Shown in pieces: positions 24,530-37,600 of a stretch of DNA of 64,000 nt (positions are counted from its first letter, which is position 1; the number at the start of each line of letters is the position of its first letter). The notes under the pieces were generated by a model. It did no database searches. It was not told where the DNA came from and saw nothing but the letters and a program-made list of their open reading frames with translations. The position numbers and the translations under genes are program-made. Origin of the DNA: Amborella trichopoda (taxonomy: Eukaryota; Streptophyta; Magnoliopsida; Amborellales; Amborellaceae); the NCBI RefSeq assembly GCF_000471905.2, contig NW_006498233.1, positions 681,559-745,558 of the forward strand, written 5' to 3'.

Positions 24530-26602
24530 TGAAAGAAAGACTAATGCGATCTTGCCAAGGAATATATTTTTTTTACCTTTCTTCTTTTCTCCCCTTTTCT
24601 TTTCTTTTTCTTTTCTTTTGGCAAAGATCACTTACAAGTGGTCTTATTACAATAACACATGCTTTAAAATAAAATCAATATAACAACAAAACTAAGATCT
24701 TAAAACTTGATGCCATTGAATAACTATGCACTATGCTTGAGAATATAAAGATAAGATTGCAAGTAATAAAGTGAAGAGTGTCGGAGATTATCTCAACCAG
24801 GCTTATTACACCCCACAATAAGTCACCATCATCCGATGCTGCGGGATCAATGATCAACCTTCAATCTTAATCGAGAAAGTAAGTTTAGGCCAAGCCACAC
24901 CAATAGAACATGAATGCATTTGATTACAAACTCAAACCCTAGGTGATTTTTCTTAGCAACCTAGTTTGAAAGAGATGAATTCTCTTTTTGCTAAACCCTA
25001 TAACCCTTAGCCATAAATCCATAGTTAAGAAATAGGAGAGAGACAAACTCCATAACTTAAACCCTTAGGTTCTTTCACAATGTGGGAGAGAGAGATCAAA
25101 GATAAGAGAGTGGGGCATGCCCCCTTTGACTTTCATGAGAGAGAAAAATTTTTCTTAAGAGAGAGAGAAAAACTTTTCTTAAGAGAGAGAGAGAGAAATT
25201 CTAAGTGGGGCATGCCCCTTTGTGGGATATGAGAGAGAAAGATGTGAATTAGGTACAAGAGATAAAGTGTCGAGATTTTTGGGTAGAGACAATCCTTTTT
25301 TATAGGCTTTGAACAAGATTAGGATTTCTTAGGGTTTTCCTTGGCTTGCCTCTTCTTGTGAGATTGAATATGAATCATTGATCGTGGGTGACTTGTGGGA
25401 TGAGAGATTTGAGTCATCCATTCCATAGTTGGGCCATCAACATTATGGAAGGTGCATGAATCATTATCCTCCTTTCTTAAACCATTTTCCATCAATAGAA
25501 ATTAAATAAATTAATTATAAACCAAATATTGCATACTATAAAATAGCACAAGTCTATTTAATTTTTCCACAAAATCTTTCAAATATATATCAAGTAAATA
25601 TTTAGTCAATATCTTCCAACCATATGGCCACATGTCATATCACTACAAAAATAGGAAAGAGAATAAGGGTGGAGCGTGCCACCCAAGGGAAGCACTCATG
25701 GGGCCCCACCTTCTAGAAATATGGTGGGTCCATGTGCACAAGGGGCTTCCATGGTATTTTTATATTTTTAAAATTAATAAAAGAATTTTCGAATATTATT
25801 TGAATATTTAAATCATTGTAAAATCAACATCTTTAATTTTATAAATCCAAAAATTATAAATAAAATATCCAGTGGTTCATAAAAATTCAAATAATAATTT
25901 TAAAATAATTTATATCATAAAACAAACACAATTAAATTAATTTGATGGGAAAATGATCTATATGGTTTAGGAATTGAATCAACAATCATGGGGCACTAGA
26001 CCTTCAATTGTAGACTACAGACCACACTTACTTTATAAGACCGACTCAGTGTTTCCCATGGTCTATAGTCTAAGCATGGACTCATTAGCGGGTCACCAAA
26101 GTCTAGTCGATGAGCCAAGAGCTTGCAATCCCAATCTATAGATTTCAGGTCCTCCCCTAGAGACGAGTCAATGTCACATCGACCTGATGCGACCATAGCT
26201 CTATGGCGCATAGCGGTATCTCGCACATGCATACGTCACCTTGAATGTGGCTTACTTGCTTTCCTGAATGATCTATCAATATGCATGTTATGTGATGACA
26301 CATGGATGAGGCTTTGACCCCCGTCTTTGTAGGCTATCATCAGTCACACAGTCCCTCGGCTTACTCATTCGGGCATATGCTCCGACTTCATCAAGGGATG
26401 ACCCATTAGCCCTTCTTGATTTGTTCTCTATGCCCATGTAATATGGGTTTTTCCAAATTGATTGGCCTAAATCTTCAAGCACTGTCCAGTATTTGCAAAC
26501 ATCGTTTGTATAGTATGGCCCCTCCCACTGAGTTCATGTTGTACTATATTATTTCATTTTACAAACACTCATAAGATCTTTAAATGCCACATAAACCCAA
26601 CA
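24530..26602 (-). mobile_element. Long solo LTR (family L), 2.07 kb, minus orientation
   Basis: On the + strand it begins TGAAAGAAAG and ends ACATAAACCCAACA. TAAGC flanks it on both sides (24525-24529 and 26603-26607). Read on the minus strand it starts TGTTGGGTTTATG and has a TATA-like CCTATAAAAAAGG (~25300) followed by CTCTCTC leaders, the usual LTR layout. Terminal sequence and the upstream CCCACTGAGTTC match LTRs ending at 36.03 and 47.63 kb. There is no polyprotein inside. Confidence 0.75.
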
Positions 26603-26607
26603 TAAGC

Positions 26608-27270
26608 ATCATCAAGAAATCGACGATGGAGATGTAAAGATGATATTTGGTGGTTATCAAAGAGAAATTGAAGTTTATCACCTGATAATGATTATAAAAC
26701 TGAGTGAGCAGATGAGAAAAGGGTTTGCATATTTTTCTTTGAGATGATGTATCTTTATTGCCACAGGTTGATCAAGTATGAATTGCAGTGTTGAGATAGA
26801 CTGAGAAAAGAGAGAAAAGTCAAAGAGATTAATTCTGAGCTCTGAAATAACCATGTGATGCCCATTATCTAAAATAGACACGGATGTAGGATTAGCAACC
26901 TTGCCATAAATCAGGTATATGGGTTGATATCCCATTTGATGTTATCTCATTTTATATGTATGTACGTCTTGTTTTGTTAGAAACGACAGTATAGGTCTTA
27001 AGGTTATAATCAAGGGTAGTTGGCCTTATTTTTTTTTACTGCATTATTTGGCCAATATAAATTATAACAGGGGATTAAACTCCTGGAATTATTTTGTTCC
27101 CAATATATAATACAAAAAACCCGTGTTTCTATGATATGGAATATATGGGCTAATTTGGCCCGGAGTGTGATGTCCTCTGATAAAGCATTTAATTGGAGTC
27201 TCAACATGTTTTAAATTATATTGTCTCTTTAAAACATCAAATACCCCTTTCTTACGGCAATTCACATTTC
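26608..27270. other. Gene-free spacer
   Basis: Short frames on the minus strand without recognised homology. Confidence 0.35.
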
Positions 27271-27277
27271 GAAGCGT

Positions 27278-27460
27278 CCAGGTGATCAAAATTAATCTCG
27301 ACCAATGGATGTGAAATTGGATGGTTGCATTTATTCTATTGACCAAGCTCAAAGGTTAAAAGAAATTTTCTCAAACTTTGTGACACACTCAAGCTGTCAG
27401 GTTATCGTGACCTCTTAGTAGCAAAGGTAAATTGTCTCATTGTATACAATCCCTTATGTA
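27278..27460. mobile_element. MITE family B, copy 2 (left end eroded)
   Basis: Shares GACCAATGGATGTGAAATTG and ATTGACCAAGCTCAAAG, and the right end TTGTATACAATC, with the copy at 19.85 kb. The left inverted end is degraded beyond GGTGATCAAAATTA. Confidence 0.6.
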
Positions 27461-27504
27461 AATTCTCCTTAAAATTGTATATGTACATGATATGATTTAA
27501 AAAA

Positions 27505-27888
27505 TTTATATAAGATTGCAACCATAAAATACAGAATTAAAGATGCACTTCAAAAATCCATTGGAAAATGTTGTTTTACCATTGAAAAAACCTCTAATTG
27601 ATCATCTCGATATGGAGATATGTAAATATGAAAAAAAAAGAAAGATTTTGAGTCTTAGAAATAATGCATCTTGCAACACATTATTTAGACCATACATTTT
27701 CAAGATTTACATATATTTATCGATCTATTCCATTTTAACCATTTTTGAAGTTCAAAATTTTATAATTAGATATGAAAAGAGATTTTCACATAATCCTAAT
27801 CATTTTTTACACCAAAATTACATATTATAATAAAATTTGCAAGTGCCTTAATTGGATTGTTTAGAGTTTCAACCTTATAGAAACCACA
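27505..27888. mobile_element. MITE family A, copy 3
   Basis: Shows the family landmarks in order: TTTATATAAGATTGCAACC at the left, TTGATCATCTCGATAT, TTTTCAAGATT, TATGAAAAGAGATTTT, and TTTCAACCTTATAGAAACC at the right. About 384 bp, noncoding, slightly diverged at both termini. It lies ~400 bp upstream of the probable promoter of the host gene. Confidence 0.7.
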
Positions 27889-28269
27889 CTGTTATCCATG
27901 TAGGTCCGCACATGTATCCCCATTTTGGAATTCATCTTAGAGATGAATTTTGGTTCTGAAATTTTAGGGGTTGAAAATCTCAGTCATGGTGAAAGTCATC
28001 TAGATAAGATATGAAAATGTTTTATGCTTGTTGCCTGCCTAATGCAACCCACCACTTTTACTTGGGCTTGGAACGAGTTAAAGGAAAGTTTGAAGTTCTC
28101 ACTTTTTTTAGACGATAGTGAAAGTGAATATATAAAAAAAAAAAGTTTGAAACTCTAAAAATATGTATTTTTATGACATCTTATAACAGTATTCATTTTT
28201 TAAAATTAACGAAAACTACGTGTTTTAAGTGGTGGATCATATACACATAATATATGCCGACGGAAACAC

Positions 28270-28500
28270 AAATGTAGATGTTAGCATAAAAGAGCAGCGA
28301 GTGGCGCTTTCCTTATCGAAGATCTGATAAGATACCTCTCCGAAGTGTGACAAAACGGCTTATCAAGTTAATTCCACTCTCGCCCCCTCTCTCTCTCTCT
28401 AACTTGTGTGACAGGTTCTCTCTCTCGACGTAATCTGTATTTCCCGGGGCAAGAGTAGCTATACTTGATTCTCCCTGCCCTGCTAAGGGTTTTTTAGCTC
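28270..28500 (+). promoter_or_regulatory. Candidate promoter and 5' UTR exon of the host gene
   Basis: A locally GC-richer stretch with CGCCCCCTCTCTCTCTCT and TCTCTCTCGACG, typical of plant 5' leaders, lies 1.8 kb upstream of the exon containing the start codon. That exon has an acceptor at 30319-30320 and an in-frame stop just upstream of the ATG, so a separate upstream leader exon is expected. Its exact start and donor cannot be fixed from sequence. RNA-seq would decide. Confidence 0.35.
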
Positions 28501-29645
28501 GGAACTTGCTTCTTGTGCCCTGCCCTGCTCGTCGTTTTGGGTATATTACTTCTTCTATTCCATTTTACCAAATGTGTATTAAGTGTTTACACCGTCCACA
28601 ATGTAATGGCATTGGATTGTTGGCAAGCTCCTTATGGTTTCAGATATGGTGCTATTCTGTTATAACTGCATGTTTCTTGCTTCCCTTTTTCATCGGTTCA
28701 GCCGATGCTCTCTGTCCCTTCTTTCTCTATCGCAATTGTTCTTATTGGTTTTGCATATGATGAAGGACTGAGTTGTACTAGGAGTAGAATGCTGGGTGTG
28801 GCGGTTTTTTTTGTTTTGTTTTATGTTATGTCGTATGAGCTGGAATTGTGCTTCGCTGTTCGTCTCCATTAGATGAGAAGATGTAGATAATCTGTTTGAA
28901 CATGAGGAGAACATGTAGATAATTACTATACATCCATAAGATTGTTCTTAAGCCGTGAACCCTAGTGGGGTAAAGATACTGCTTGATACAGAGTACCTTA
29001 TTCGTTGCATAATCAAAACCATCTATTCAAACTTAGAAGCGATGATTTCCCTGTGGTTTGATCTCATCTTTAGGGGGTGAAGTACCTTGCAATACACAAA
29101 ATGTCTCCCATTGACTGTGTTCACAGTCTACAAGTAGCATTTTTGTGGCCAAAAATGTGGTATGTTCACTACAGCTTTTTAAGGTAGGTGACGCCGCAAT
29201 GTGCATGTTGCAGGTCTATTTCGCCAGGTTTTCCTTTGCCATGGGGCTCCTAAGTTCGCATTATTCATACATGCTTAGATATAGTTGTGGATACACTAGA
29301 CCAATAGATATGTAGGCATAAACACATGCCGATGGGCATATAGACATGAGCATACCACATTGATGTAAAAGTGTATTTGACGTTAGCGAAGGAACAGATT
29401 CATAAAGGGTTGCAATAGGTTAAACGAAAGCTTAAACATCAGAATTGGGACACAATTGGGTCTTTTGTGAATTCAAATTCAACTCTTGAAAAAATTGGTT
29501 CATTTGGAAAGATGAGTGGACATTGTAGTTGGGGAGGGGGACAGGTAGCTGATTCATTCAAATGTAGTCTTCAGGATTTAGAATCATGGATTCTCATTTA
29601 GCTTGTAAAAGTTCAGAGATTAGTTTTTAATTTGGATTAGTTCTT

Positions 29646-29936
29646 CCTCATTCCCAAAGTGTAACCGATTGTAGTGAGACCACTGAACTTTTCGTAGTGA
29701 CTATCGATTGAACATTCATGGTGGCACGGATCGAACTCAAAAAAAGAATTGATTGGTATTGGGAGAGGCAGGATTCAAACCTACGTAGAAAATCTTCAAC
29801 AGATTTACAGTCTGTCGTTTTTGACCACTTGGCCACTCTCCCCTTCCCACCTAAACCAGAAGCAATTATAGACGCTATTACTAAACTTTGTAAGAAGGTA
29901 TCTCAAGAAATCTATAACCTCATTCCCAAAGTGTAA
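29646..29936. other. Mitochondrial DNA insert (NUMT) between 19-bp direct repeats
   Basis: A ~270-bp segment bounded by identical copies of CCTCATTCCCAAAGTGTAA (29646-29664 and 29918-29936). It contains a plant mitochondrial-type tRNA-Tyr with its usual flank. The repeat may be a target duplication or part of the transferred DNA. The + frame 29718-29936 is the familiar spurious translation of a tRNA-Tyr. Confidence 0.65.
29761..29842 (-). pseudogene. trnY-GUA: Mitochondrial-type tRNA-Tyr(GUA) pseudogene
   Basis: On the minus strand the acceptor arms GGGAGAG and CTCTCCC pair. The anticodon loop CTGTAAA (anticodon GTA) sits on an ACAGA/TCTGT stem, and the long variable arm is present. No intron is seen, unlike nuclear plant tRNA-Tyr genes. 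The T-loop reads TTTGAAT instead of TTCGAAT, losing the invariant C56; this change would follow from CpG decay. I infer a non-functional nuclear copy of the native plant mitochondrial trnY. Confidence 0.8.
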
Positions 29937-30320
29937 TTATTTTTTCTGTAATTTGTCTTGGCACCTTTAAATGTTTATACTTTGTATTTCTTAAACTTTT
30001 AGTTCCTTCTTAGGGCACTGTTAAAAGCATATGTTTAAGCTGGATCCTGGGGTTTATCATTAAATTGCAACATTATGAAAGCCTATATTGTCATAGATTT
30101 ATTTATTCAACTCAGCTACTTGGTTTATTGATTAATCAATTTTGATGCAAGTAATCTGGTAACAATATTAAGAAAAACAACAACCAATCCCTACTTTTAT
30201 TGATATAATTTGAAGGGAAACTGGTCATGAGAACACTCCAAATACTTATTTAGCCACATTATTTATTGTGGTTTGAAAGTTATGATCACTGTGTAATATG
30301 TATGGATATCTCCATTTCAG

Positions 30321-30473
30321 GTGAGCTCCTATAAATATCATGCATGTAGTAAAGGTTAGATGGGTTGGGCAAACATTTGCTTTAGCTGCATGCGATGCTT
30401 CTCATGTAAAGAAGCCACGCAAGCGTCGAACCAGGGAAGAGAGGAAGCTTATGATTGAGTCCTTCATAGAGAA
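30321..30473 (+). CDS. Host gene exon with start codon
   Basis: Acceptor CATTTCAG ends at 30320 and donor GTATGC begins at 30474. The ATG at 30340 is chosen because an in-frame TGA lies at 30322-30324 within the same exon. The exon encodes residues 1-44 plus two bases of Lys45. The frame stops soon after the donor, so splicing is required to reach the HKEVGG block in exon 2. Confidence 0.75.
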
Positions 30474-32629
30474 GTATGCATACTCACTCTTCTTATTGTT
30501 GTCTGGTTCAGAGCTCAATTCACAAATATATTCTACTGTTAATTGCTAATGCTTACTTCAGATGGATTAAATGCAAAAGAATGTCTTCCTGTGTTTGCTC
30601 CTCACTATATTTAAGACTTGACTTGCCTACTCTGTATTACCTCTTTCCAACAATCAATTTCATGTATAAGTTGACAGTAAAAGTTTATGTGGCCTTTTTC
30701 TTAGGATGCACCTTACAATTTCAATGATTCAAAATAAATATGTCCAAATAATGCTAGTGATACCTTTGTCCCTGAAATTATTGTTTACAAATTTTTAAAG
30801 TATATGCGTCCCTGAAATTGCTGTTTAGCTGCCATTAGTTTATAGTTATACTCACACAATGCATGTCCCCCTTTGTCTTCCCTTCTCATGTTTACTTACT
30901 TTCATTTAACTTTTGAGCATGTTGATCTATTCAAACCAAAACTTCCAACTTTTTGGCTTGAGTTTGATTGGATTGTGTTTTGTCGATTACCACTCTGCAT
31001 CCCAAGTTTGAACCAAACCGTCCCCCACCAGTGAGAAAAAATCATGAAAATCTAGTGTACCATTTTTATAATGATCTGGCATAACATTTTTATAATGCAA
31101 ATCTGTTTGCATTTGGATTGATACTCTTGTATATGCCTCTAAAATTAGGGTATTCAGTGAACAATTACTATTCTGAGTTTGGAGTGATAAAACTTAAAGT
31201 TTTATGTGGTTTGGATATTTGGATTCCCTCTCCATTCTCTGCTGCTGTCTGTTTTGAGGCGTATTTCTCTAGAGGCATACTTAACCATGTATGGCAGCCA
31301 TTTATACAAATGAAGGGGCATTTATGTTATTCTCCCTTGAGTCAGTTCTTGATATAAAGAGCTAAGGGCTTCAATAGTGATCACTAAAATTTATTTCTTG
31401 GATCTGTTTACTTACTCCTCATGGCGTCTAACTTACTTTGGTAACAAATAGATTTCCATGTTTAGTTTGGGACAGAAAATGTAAGATAATGATAACTTCT
31501 GTGAATTTTTTTTAGATATTTTGGCTTTGGGGCGAAATATGTGCCCTGTCATGTCTTGTCACATGAGAATCGGTTAGCAGAATTCCTCGATGGATCTTTG
31601 AAGTGCTAAACCTCTCTGAGCATATCATATTGGAAGAGCCAAAATCAGAAAGGTTTTCGTTTTTGAGTTTCTTGCCAAAAGACATGTCCAACAAGCCAAG
31701 AAGGAGAAATTTTTACCCATCTCTGCAGTCTCACATGAGCCAAAACTAGGCATGAACATGATTACCTTACATAAGTGTCACCCTCCAAGAGGAGAAGATC
31801 TTATAAGAAACAAAATTCACTCTTATGAGAAACGAAAATTACTTTTTGGTGGGAGAGCTACTTTTTGGATTTCTGATTTCATTAGGTCTTCCTTAAAATA
31901 GGTGAATGCCAGTCCATGTGTGGAACTGTGGCCCTCAAATTTCTGTGTTGAGGATTTCTTCTTTGGAGTGTAGCATTTCATATCAGCTCGGAGTTATGGA
32001 AATTTCTAGAGTGCTGCTCCCTTTTGTGGAATATGCAGTAGAAGCTATTTATTTCGTAGTCACCCACCTCCCTTTGATGTAGGATTGTCATGAGGTAGTC
32101 TTCCCAAACATAATTACCTCTTTCTTTGTGGTAATGTTTGTGGATTGTTGATATTCATTTACCTTAAGTTCAACACAAGATGGGAATCGACTTGGTAGCG
32201 TGGTGAGGACCAGATGACAGAAGGTATGCTATCTGGTTGTGCTCTATGAGCATGCCCTTACTAGAAGGTTATATTTTTTTCACTAATCTTACTAGAAGGT
32301 TATAGATATGAAGTTATTGTGTTACATAGATGTACACATAACTAGCTCCAAAGGAGGCTAGTGGGGACACTGATGGATATCTAATATTTATGTTTATTTT
32401 TATTTTTGTGGTAATTAGTCTCTTTCAAACTGGAGAGATTAGTGCCCAACGGTTCTATTTGACATCTTAGATTCAAGAAAGGTTCAGAACCTGACTAGGT
32501 AAGGAGATGCAGCAATATGTGCATCGTTTNNNNNNNNNNNNNNNNNNNNTTGACATCTTAGATTACTAAGAAAGGTTACGTAGAACCTAGACGTAGGTAA
32601 GGAGATGCAGCATATGTGCATACTTCCTA

Positions 32630-32666
<37 letters not shown>

Positions 32667-34573
32667 ATATATATATTTATTTATTTATTTATTTATTTTT
32701 TCAATTGTTGGTACTATCGAGTTGAGAATGGGGTTTTCTTTAGAATAGACAGCTTGGTCTAAGAATATTCTTTAACCATGTGTACATCATGCAGAATGAA
32801 AAGCTATGATGGACCATGAATTTTTTATTTTTTTTTGGGAGAAAGTATGGACCATGGATTGTTATAAGAAATTTAATGATCATCATTACCAAAATGGGCT
32901 TTCAAAACACTGGTTGACTTAAGATCAGAATTTCAGTAATTCAATCCTCTATTTCTTCTGGCCTTTTATAGGAAAATGTTCTCTGGAATCACCAAAGCCA
33001 AGAGGCTAGAACACATTGGGTGACTACAAGTGTGAGTGTCCTAAGATCATTCACTCTAATACCCACTCTATTAGGCGCTTCATGGTCCCAAATGGGCTCT
33101 TTTATCTTAGTTTCAGAAAATGTTTAAAGTTATCTTACAGATAGGTAGAATGCTTATATATCATGATATTCTCTTTCTCTTAGATCTCTAAGTGGCATCC
33201 ATATTTCATGATTATGTTGATAACTTGATATTGCACTTCCTTTATGTGATCCATAATTCAGTTACTACACTTTATCTTGGTAATTCAGGCGCAATTTCTT
33301 GTAGAAACTTCCTGTCTTCTTTAATTTATTCTGCATGCTGAAGTTGGTTGCTCTCATTGAGGAAATGTTCCATCTTAGTAAAAGCATGAGGAAGATCTTA
33401 TTTCGTGGTCACTGCTCATGGATGGCAAGACAATGGATTGCCCGTGGATGGGAAGACAATGATACCCCTTTGCTCACATGTGAGATTATTTTCATAGATA
33501 CGAGCCCCTTGTTGCTCCTATATTTTAATGGAAACTTTCCTTCAGTTCTATATGCTTGCTGATTATCCAGCAAAGCATCATGAATGTTGCATATGTTTTT
33601 TTAGTTGTGTCTTACAATGTTGCACTTACGAGCAGTTAATTACATCACTATATAAAATTTCCTGCTCATAGTTTCTGGATAAACAACCAAGTAGGAAAAT
33701 TCCATCATTGAAAAACAAAACAAAATATCTGTCCAAACCAATGTGTAACTTCATCCCCTAACTCTAATGTAACCTGACTACCAATACCTTCATTTTCATC
33801 GGACCACAAAGCTATTGCCCTACAATTTGAACAACCTATAGATTGGGGACTGAAGCCTTCAAATTTTTTAACATGTGGTTCAAGCATCAATATCATGACG
33901 GAGTTGTCAAAAATTATTGAAATCAGAGGATTAAATGGTGTGCCATGTTTAGGATCCACAAAAAGCTAAACAACAATGCCCTATAGACATGGAAATTAAA
34001 GGTCTTTTGGATGATTCTTTTCAAAGTCAGACAATTAGAATAATTTGAGAGGTTACTGTTCAAGACATACTTAATATTATTTAATGCAAATATGTTTAAA
34101 AACCATTATTTGTTATTGTACCTTAGTTCAAGGGCATTATTGTCCATCCCTATTATGGGAACATTTATGTATCAAAAAAGAGTTCCAATGAATGTAACAA
34201 TAGCTTCTTTCTTCCTACTGAAAACTGTGATGTTTTATAATTGAGCAAGAAAAGCTTACTTTTGCCTTGGGTTACCCCTCTAGGGCTTAGCAGACCCCAC
34301 ACTTGATTACCTGACTAATGGCGCACTTAAAATTTTGGATATTATTGAACTCAATAATGTGAACTAGGAAGCACTCTGGGACACCCTTTCTGTATTTATT
34401 GGGGTAAGAGAGCAAAAATATAATTAGGTTTTCACTAAGAAGACTTCCTTTAAACATGGGGCATGCCACAAAGGCGCCTCCCCAATTTTAAACCACAAGG
34501 GCTGGGCGTGCCCCCCTCACCTCTTCTAGAGGTGTGTGCCACCCCTACACTTATGGGGTGGTGTACCACCTTC

Positions 34574-34621
<48 letters not shown>

Positions 34622-37600
34622 TCTTTGTACTGAAATAAGGGAGCATCTATATCTATTTGTAGGCCTCTAGGGCTAGGATGTCCTAGTGAAATTCGCAGTT
34701 CAACTTGGTCTAAAATTATTTAGGTGATATGTGAGATGAGAGAAAAACTAATCTGAGCCATTCATCTCCAAGATCCGCTATCATGATCTAGATTGAGTCA
34801 TTAAGAACCTTATCCCCTGAGATTCGACCCATATCCACTTCGAGTCCATCTAGAACTTGGACCAGTAAAAAACTTATCATCTAGAATTATCTAGAACAGT
34901 CTAGGATAATCTAGAAATCCTCTTCTCTAACAAAGAGATAATTAGGAATTCAAAAAATTTAAATTTGGTCAAAGATAACTAGGTAACAAGAAAATCACTA
35001 AGATAATATTTAAAGAATATTTTTCAAGAAGAATAATTTCCTAAGAAAAATATTCCACAAAAATATTTACTAAAAAAAACATGTGCCACATAAAAAGAGG
35101 GCGTCCCAATTAATGGGACATTTGGTCCTTAGTGGTGTCCAAGTGATACCCTCTAGTGGGGTCCACACATGTGGGTCTGAGCCCTTACCTCCTCCACGTG
35201 GATCCCTCACAATTTTATAAATTTTCCAGATTGTCCATGCAATTTTAAAATCCCCCCTTTTTGGGCTTTTACACATTTAAAATTCATTTTTAAAATTCTA
35301 TAAAATTCCCACAATTCAAAGTAACACATTTTAAGTTGAAAATAATATTTTTGGAGTTCCGTAACAATTCAAAACACACAGAAATACTACCTAGAAGTGG
35401 ATATGTACCTAATGGCTAAAAAACAAAATAAATATCGGGTGACTCCACCCATGCTAGGATCCATGATATACTATTGTCTTCTCAATCTACCTAATGGAAC
35501 CCATGACCTATAGTCAAGTGTAGGGGCTCATGACTGGCCTTTCAAAGTTAGCCAATAAATAGTGGAATCATAATCACAATGTGTAGATTATAAGCTCCCC
35601 CATAAGAGCAAGTCAGATGCACACATAGTGCAAGGGGGCGCTCTCTTTATGCACATGTACACGTGTCGCTCTATATAGGGTTGCTTCCCAAAATGCGGCT
35701 ATCATATTACTTTATGTGCGGAAGTTTTGTTAAGTATTTGATCCTCACTCTCATAGGCCCATCCTCTTGACATATGAGACTACACAACTCCCTTGGCCTA
35801 CAAACAACGTCCTTGGGCATCTCTTTGACCTCAACAAGGGATGACCTACAGTAAAACCCTCAACAGTAGTACCGCATGCCTAGGGGTAAGGATATTTGGA
35901 CATGACCGGGGCCATATACCACCCAACCCATAGTTAGTCACCATAGTACATTCCCACTGAAGTGCACAAATTACTAAATGCTTTTCTTTACAAGCTCTCT
36001 AGGCTTTTATAGGCCACATATCCCAACATCCTTCATCTAGTTGAAGGATTTCCATATGTCTACTGTGGTTGTGTGGTTTTTAGGACTTGTTAATCATTTT
36101 TTAACTTATTACATAGAGCTGGTATGGTTTGCATGAGGGAGGTCATGAATTTCAGTGTAATACTTTGTCCATCAAGAGAACAAAGCAACACTAACAAACC
36201 TACCTCCTCGAAAACTCATATTCTATGCTAGTAGACAACATGGCTATTTAAACTCTTAATTGTTGAATTCAGAGCTCCAAAACGATATATATTGAGGAGA
36301 TCTATGAAGATTTGAAATGGGCGGTCTAGAGAAAGTGTTGAAATGTGGACCATTTTTAGGGCTTGAAATCAATCCTTTTTTTGTTTTTTATTTCCAGATC
36401 TGTGTTAGTTGAGGTGGAGATGAGAGTTTTATAGATTTATTGGCACCGGGATTGATTTTCCTTGCTAGATTTTGGTTGTGCTGTGTACAGCGGTGGCCAT
36501 TCAAAATACACTTCCTTAAGGCTTTCTAATTAATTAATTATGTTTTCCATTTATGTGCTAAAATAGTCCTGCTATTTATGATATGACAAAATATCATTGA
36601 AATGGTTAAACCATCTTAAAAGACCGCCTAATGTGGTCAAATAAACCAAATTTTCAACAAAGTGATTACTTTAATAAGATCATTTCACTCAATTTACTTC
36701 TAAACTATTCTGTAAAAATGCCCAAAATGCCCCTATCATGGGTTTTGAACCCTGAACAAGTGGGCATAGTTTGGTAAGTTGGCACATGACACGAGTGTGG
36801 CCAAAATACTAAAATAACCTCATTTGTTCTGGATTCCGATTTCCAAACAATAGATTTTAATGTATAAAACATATGTTTTGGGTATGGGACTTAGAAAAAA
36901 TTGAAGTAGTTTTATCATTTGGATCAGCGACTTAAGTCGAGCCAAATACCGTAAATACCTTTACTTGTTCCATGTTCCCCACTCAGACCAAGAGATTTTA
37001 CTGAATAAAAAACATGTTTGATTTGGAAATCGGAGAAACATGGGTGATTCCAGTTTACATCATTGGAAACTGGAGTAATTAAGTTTGGCAAAATTACCAA
37101 AGTAGCCCTCTTTTCAGGATTCCAGATCCATAACAGGGGTATTTCAGGTATTCTTACAGAATAATAGAGAGGGTACTTGTGTGAAATGGTCTTTTCAAAG
37201 TGACCACTTTGTTTAAAAATTTGTTGATATGACCACCTGAGTTATTCTTTAGGTGCTTTTGACCATTTCAATGATATTTTCTTGGTCATCAGAAAATTAG
37301 AAGGATGTGCTTCTGATTGTAGGATTATTTTCAGGTACAGAAACTCAAAAAATGGGAATTTTCCCTCGCTTACTCTTACACACAAGGAAGTTGGTGGCTC
37401 GTTCTACACAATACGGGATATCATTCGTGAAATTGTGCAAGAGAAAAATATGATGAGTAGTTCTAGCTCATCTTCAAAGGAGAGTGATATTTCAAATGGA
37501 AAGGAAAGTGAACTGGATTCCTTGCCCATCGAATCTCAGTTTCTCATGTCCTTGTCTGGAGAAAAAGGACAATTGAAAGGTCAGGATCAAGGAGAGGTTC

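Larger units (their letters stand above)
28501..30320 (+). other. Probable 5' UTR intron of the host gene
   Basis: T-rich, intron-like sequence between the candidate leader exon and the CATTTCAG acceptor at 30313-30320. It contains a mitochondrial insert at 29646-29936. Small frames inside it are not conserved. Confidence 0.35.
30474..37334 (+). other. Host gene intron 1 (6,861 bp)
   Basis: Phase-2 intron between GAGAA|GTATGC and TTTCAG|GTACAG. It contains an assembly gap, an (TA)n/(TTTA)n microsatellite, a family-L solo LTR (34.2-36.0 kb) and a long-TIR element ending at 37289. The remainder (30.5-34.2 kb) is T-rich, without supported genes. Confidence 0.7.

Noticed and set aside
28506..28760. 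84-codon + frame near the candidate promoter
   Set aside because: Cys/Phe-rich translation of T-rich intron-like sequence without homology.
29718..29936. 72-codon + strand frame with a familiar database-like sequence
   Set aside because: It is the antisense translation of the tRNA-Tyr pseudogene, a common spurious annotation.
37282..37334. ATG at 37282 as the start of the 569-codon frame
   Set aside because: It lies upstream of a good acceptor (TTTCAG at 37334), at the end of a transposon. Joining to 30340-30473 restores a conserved block across the junction.
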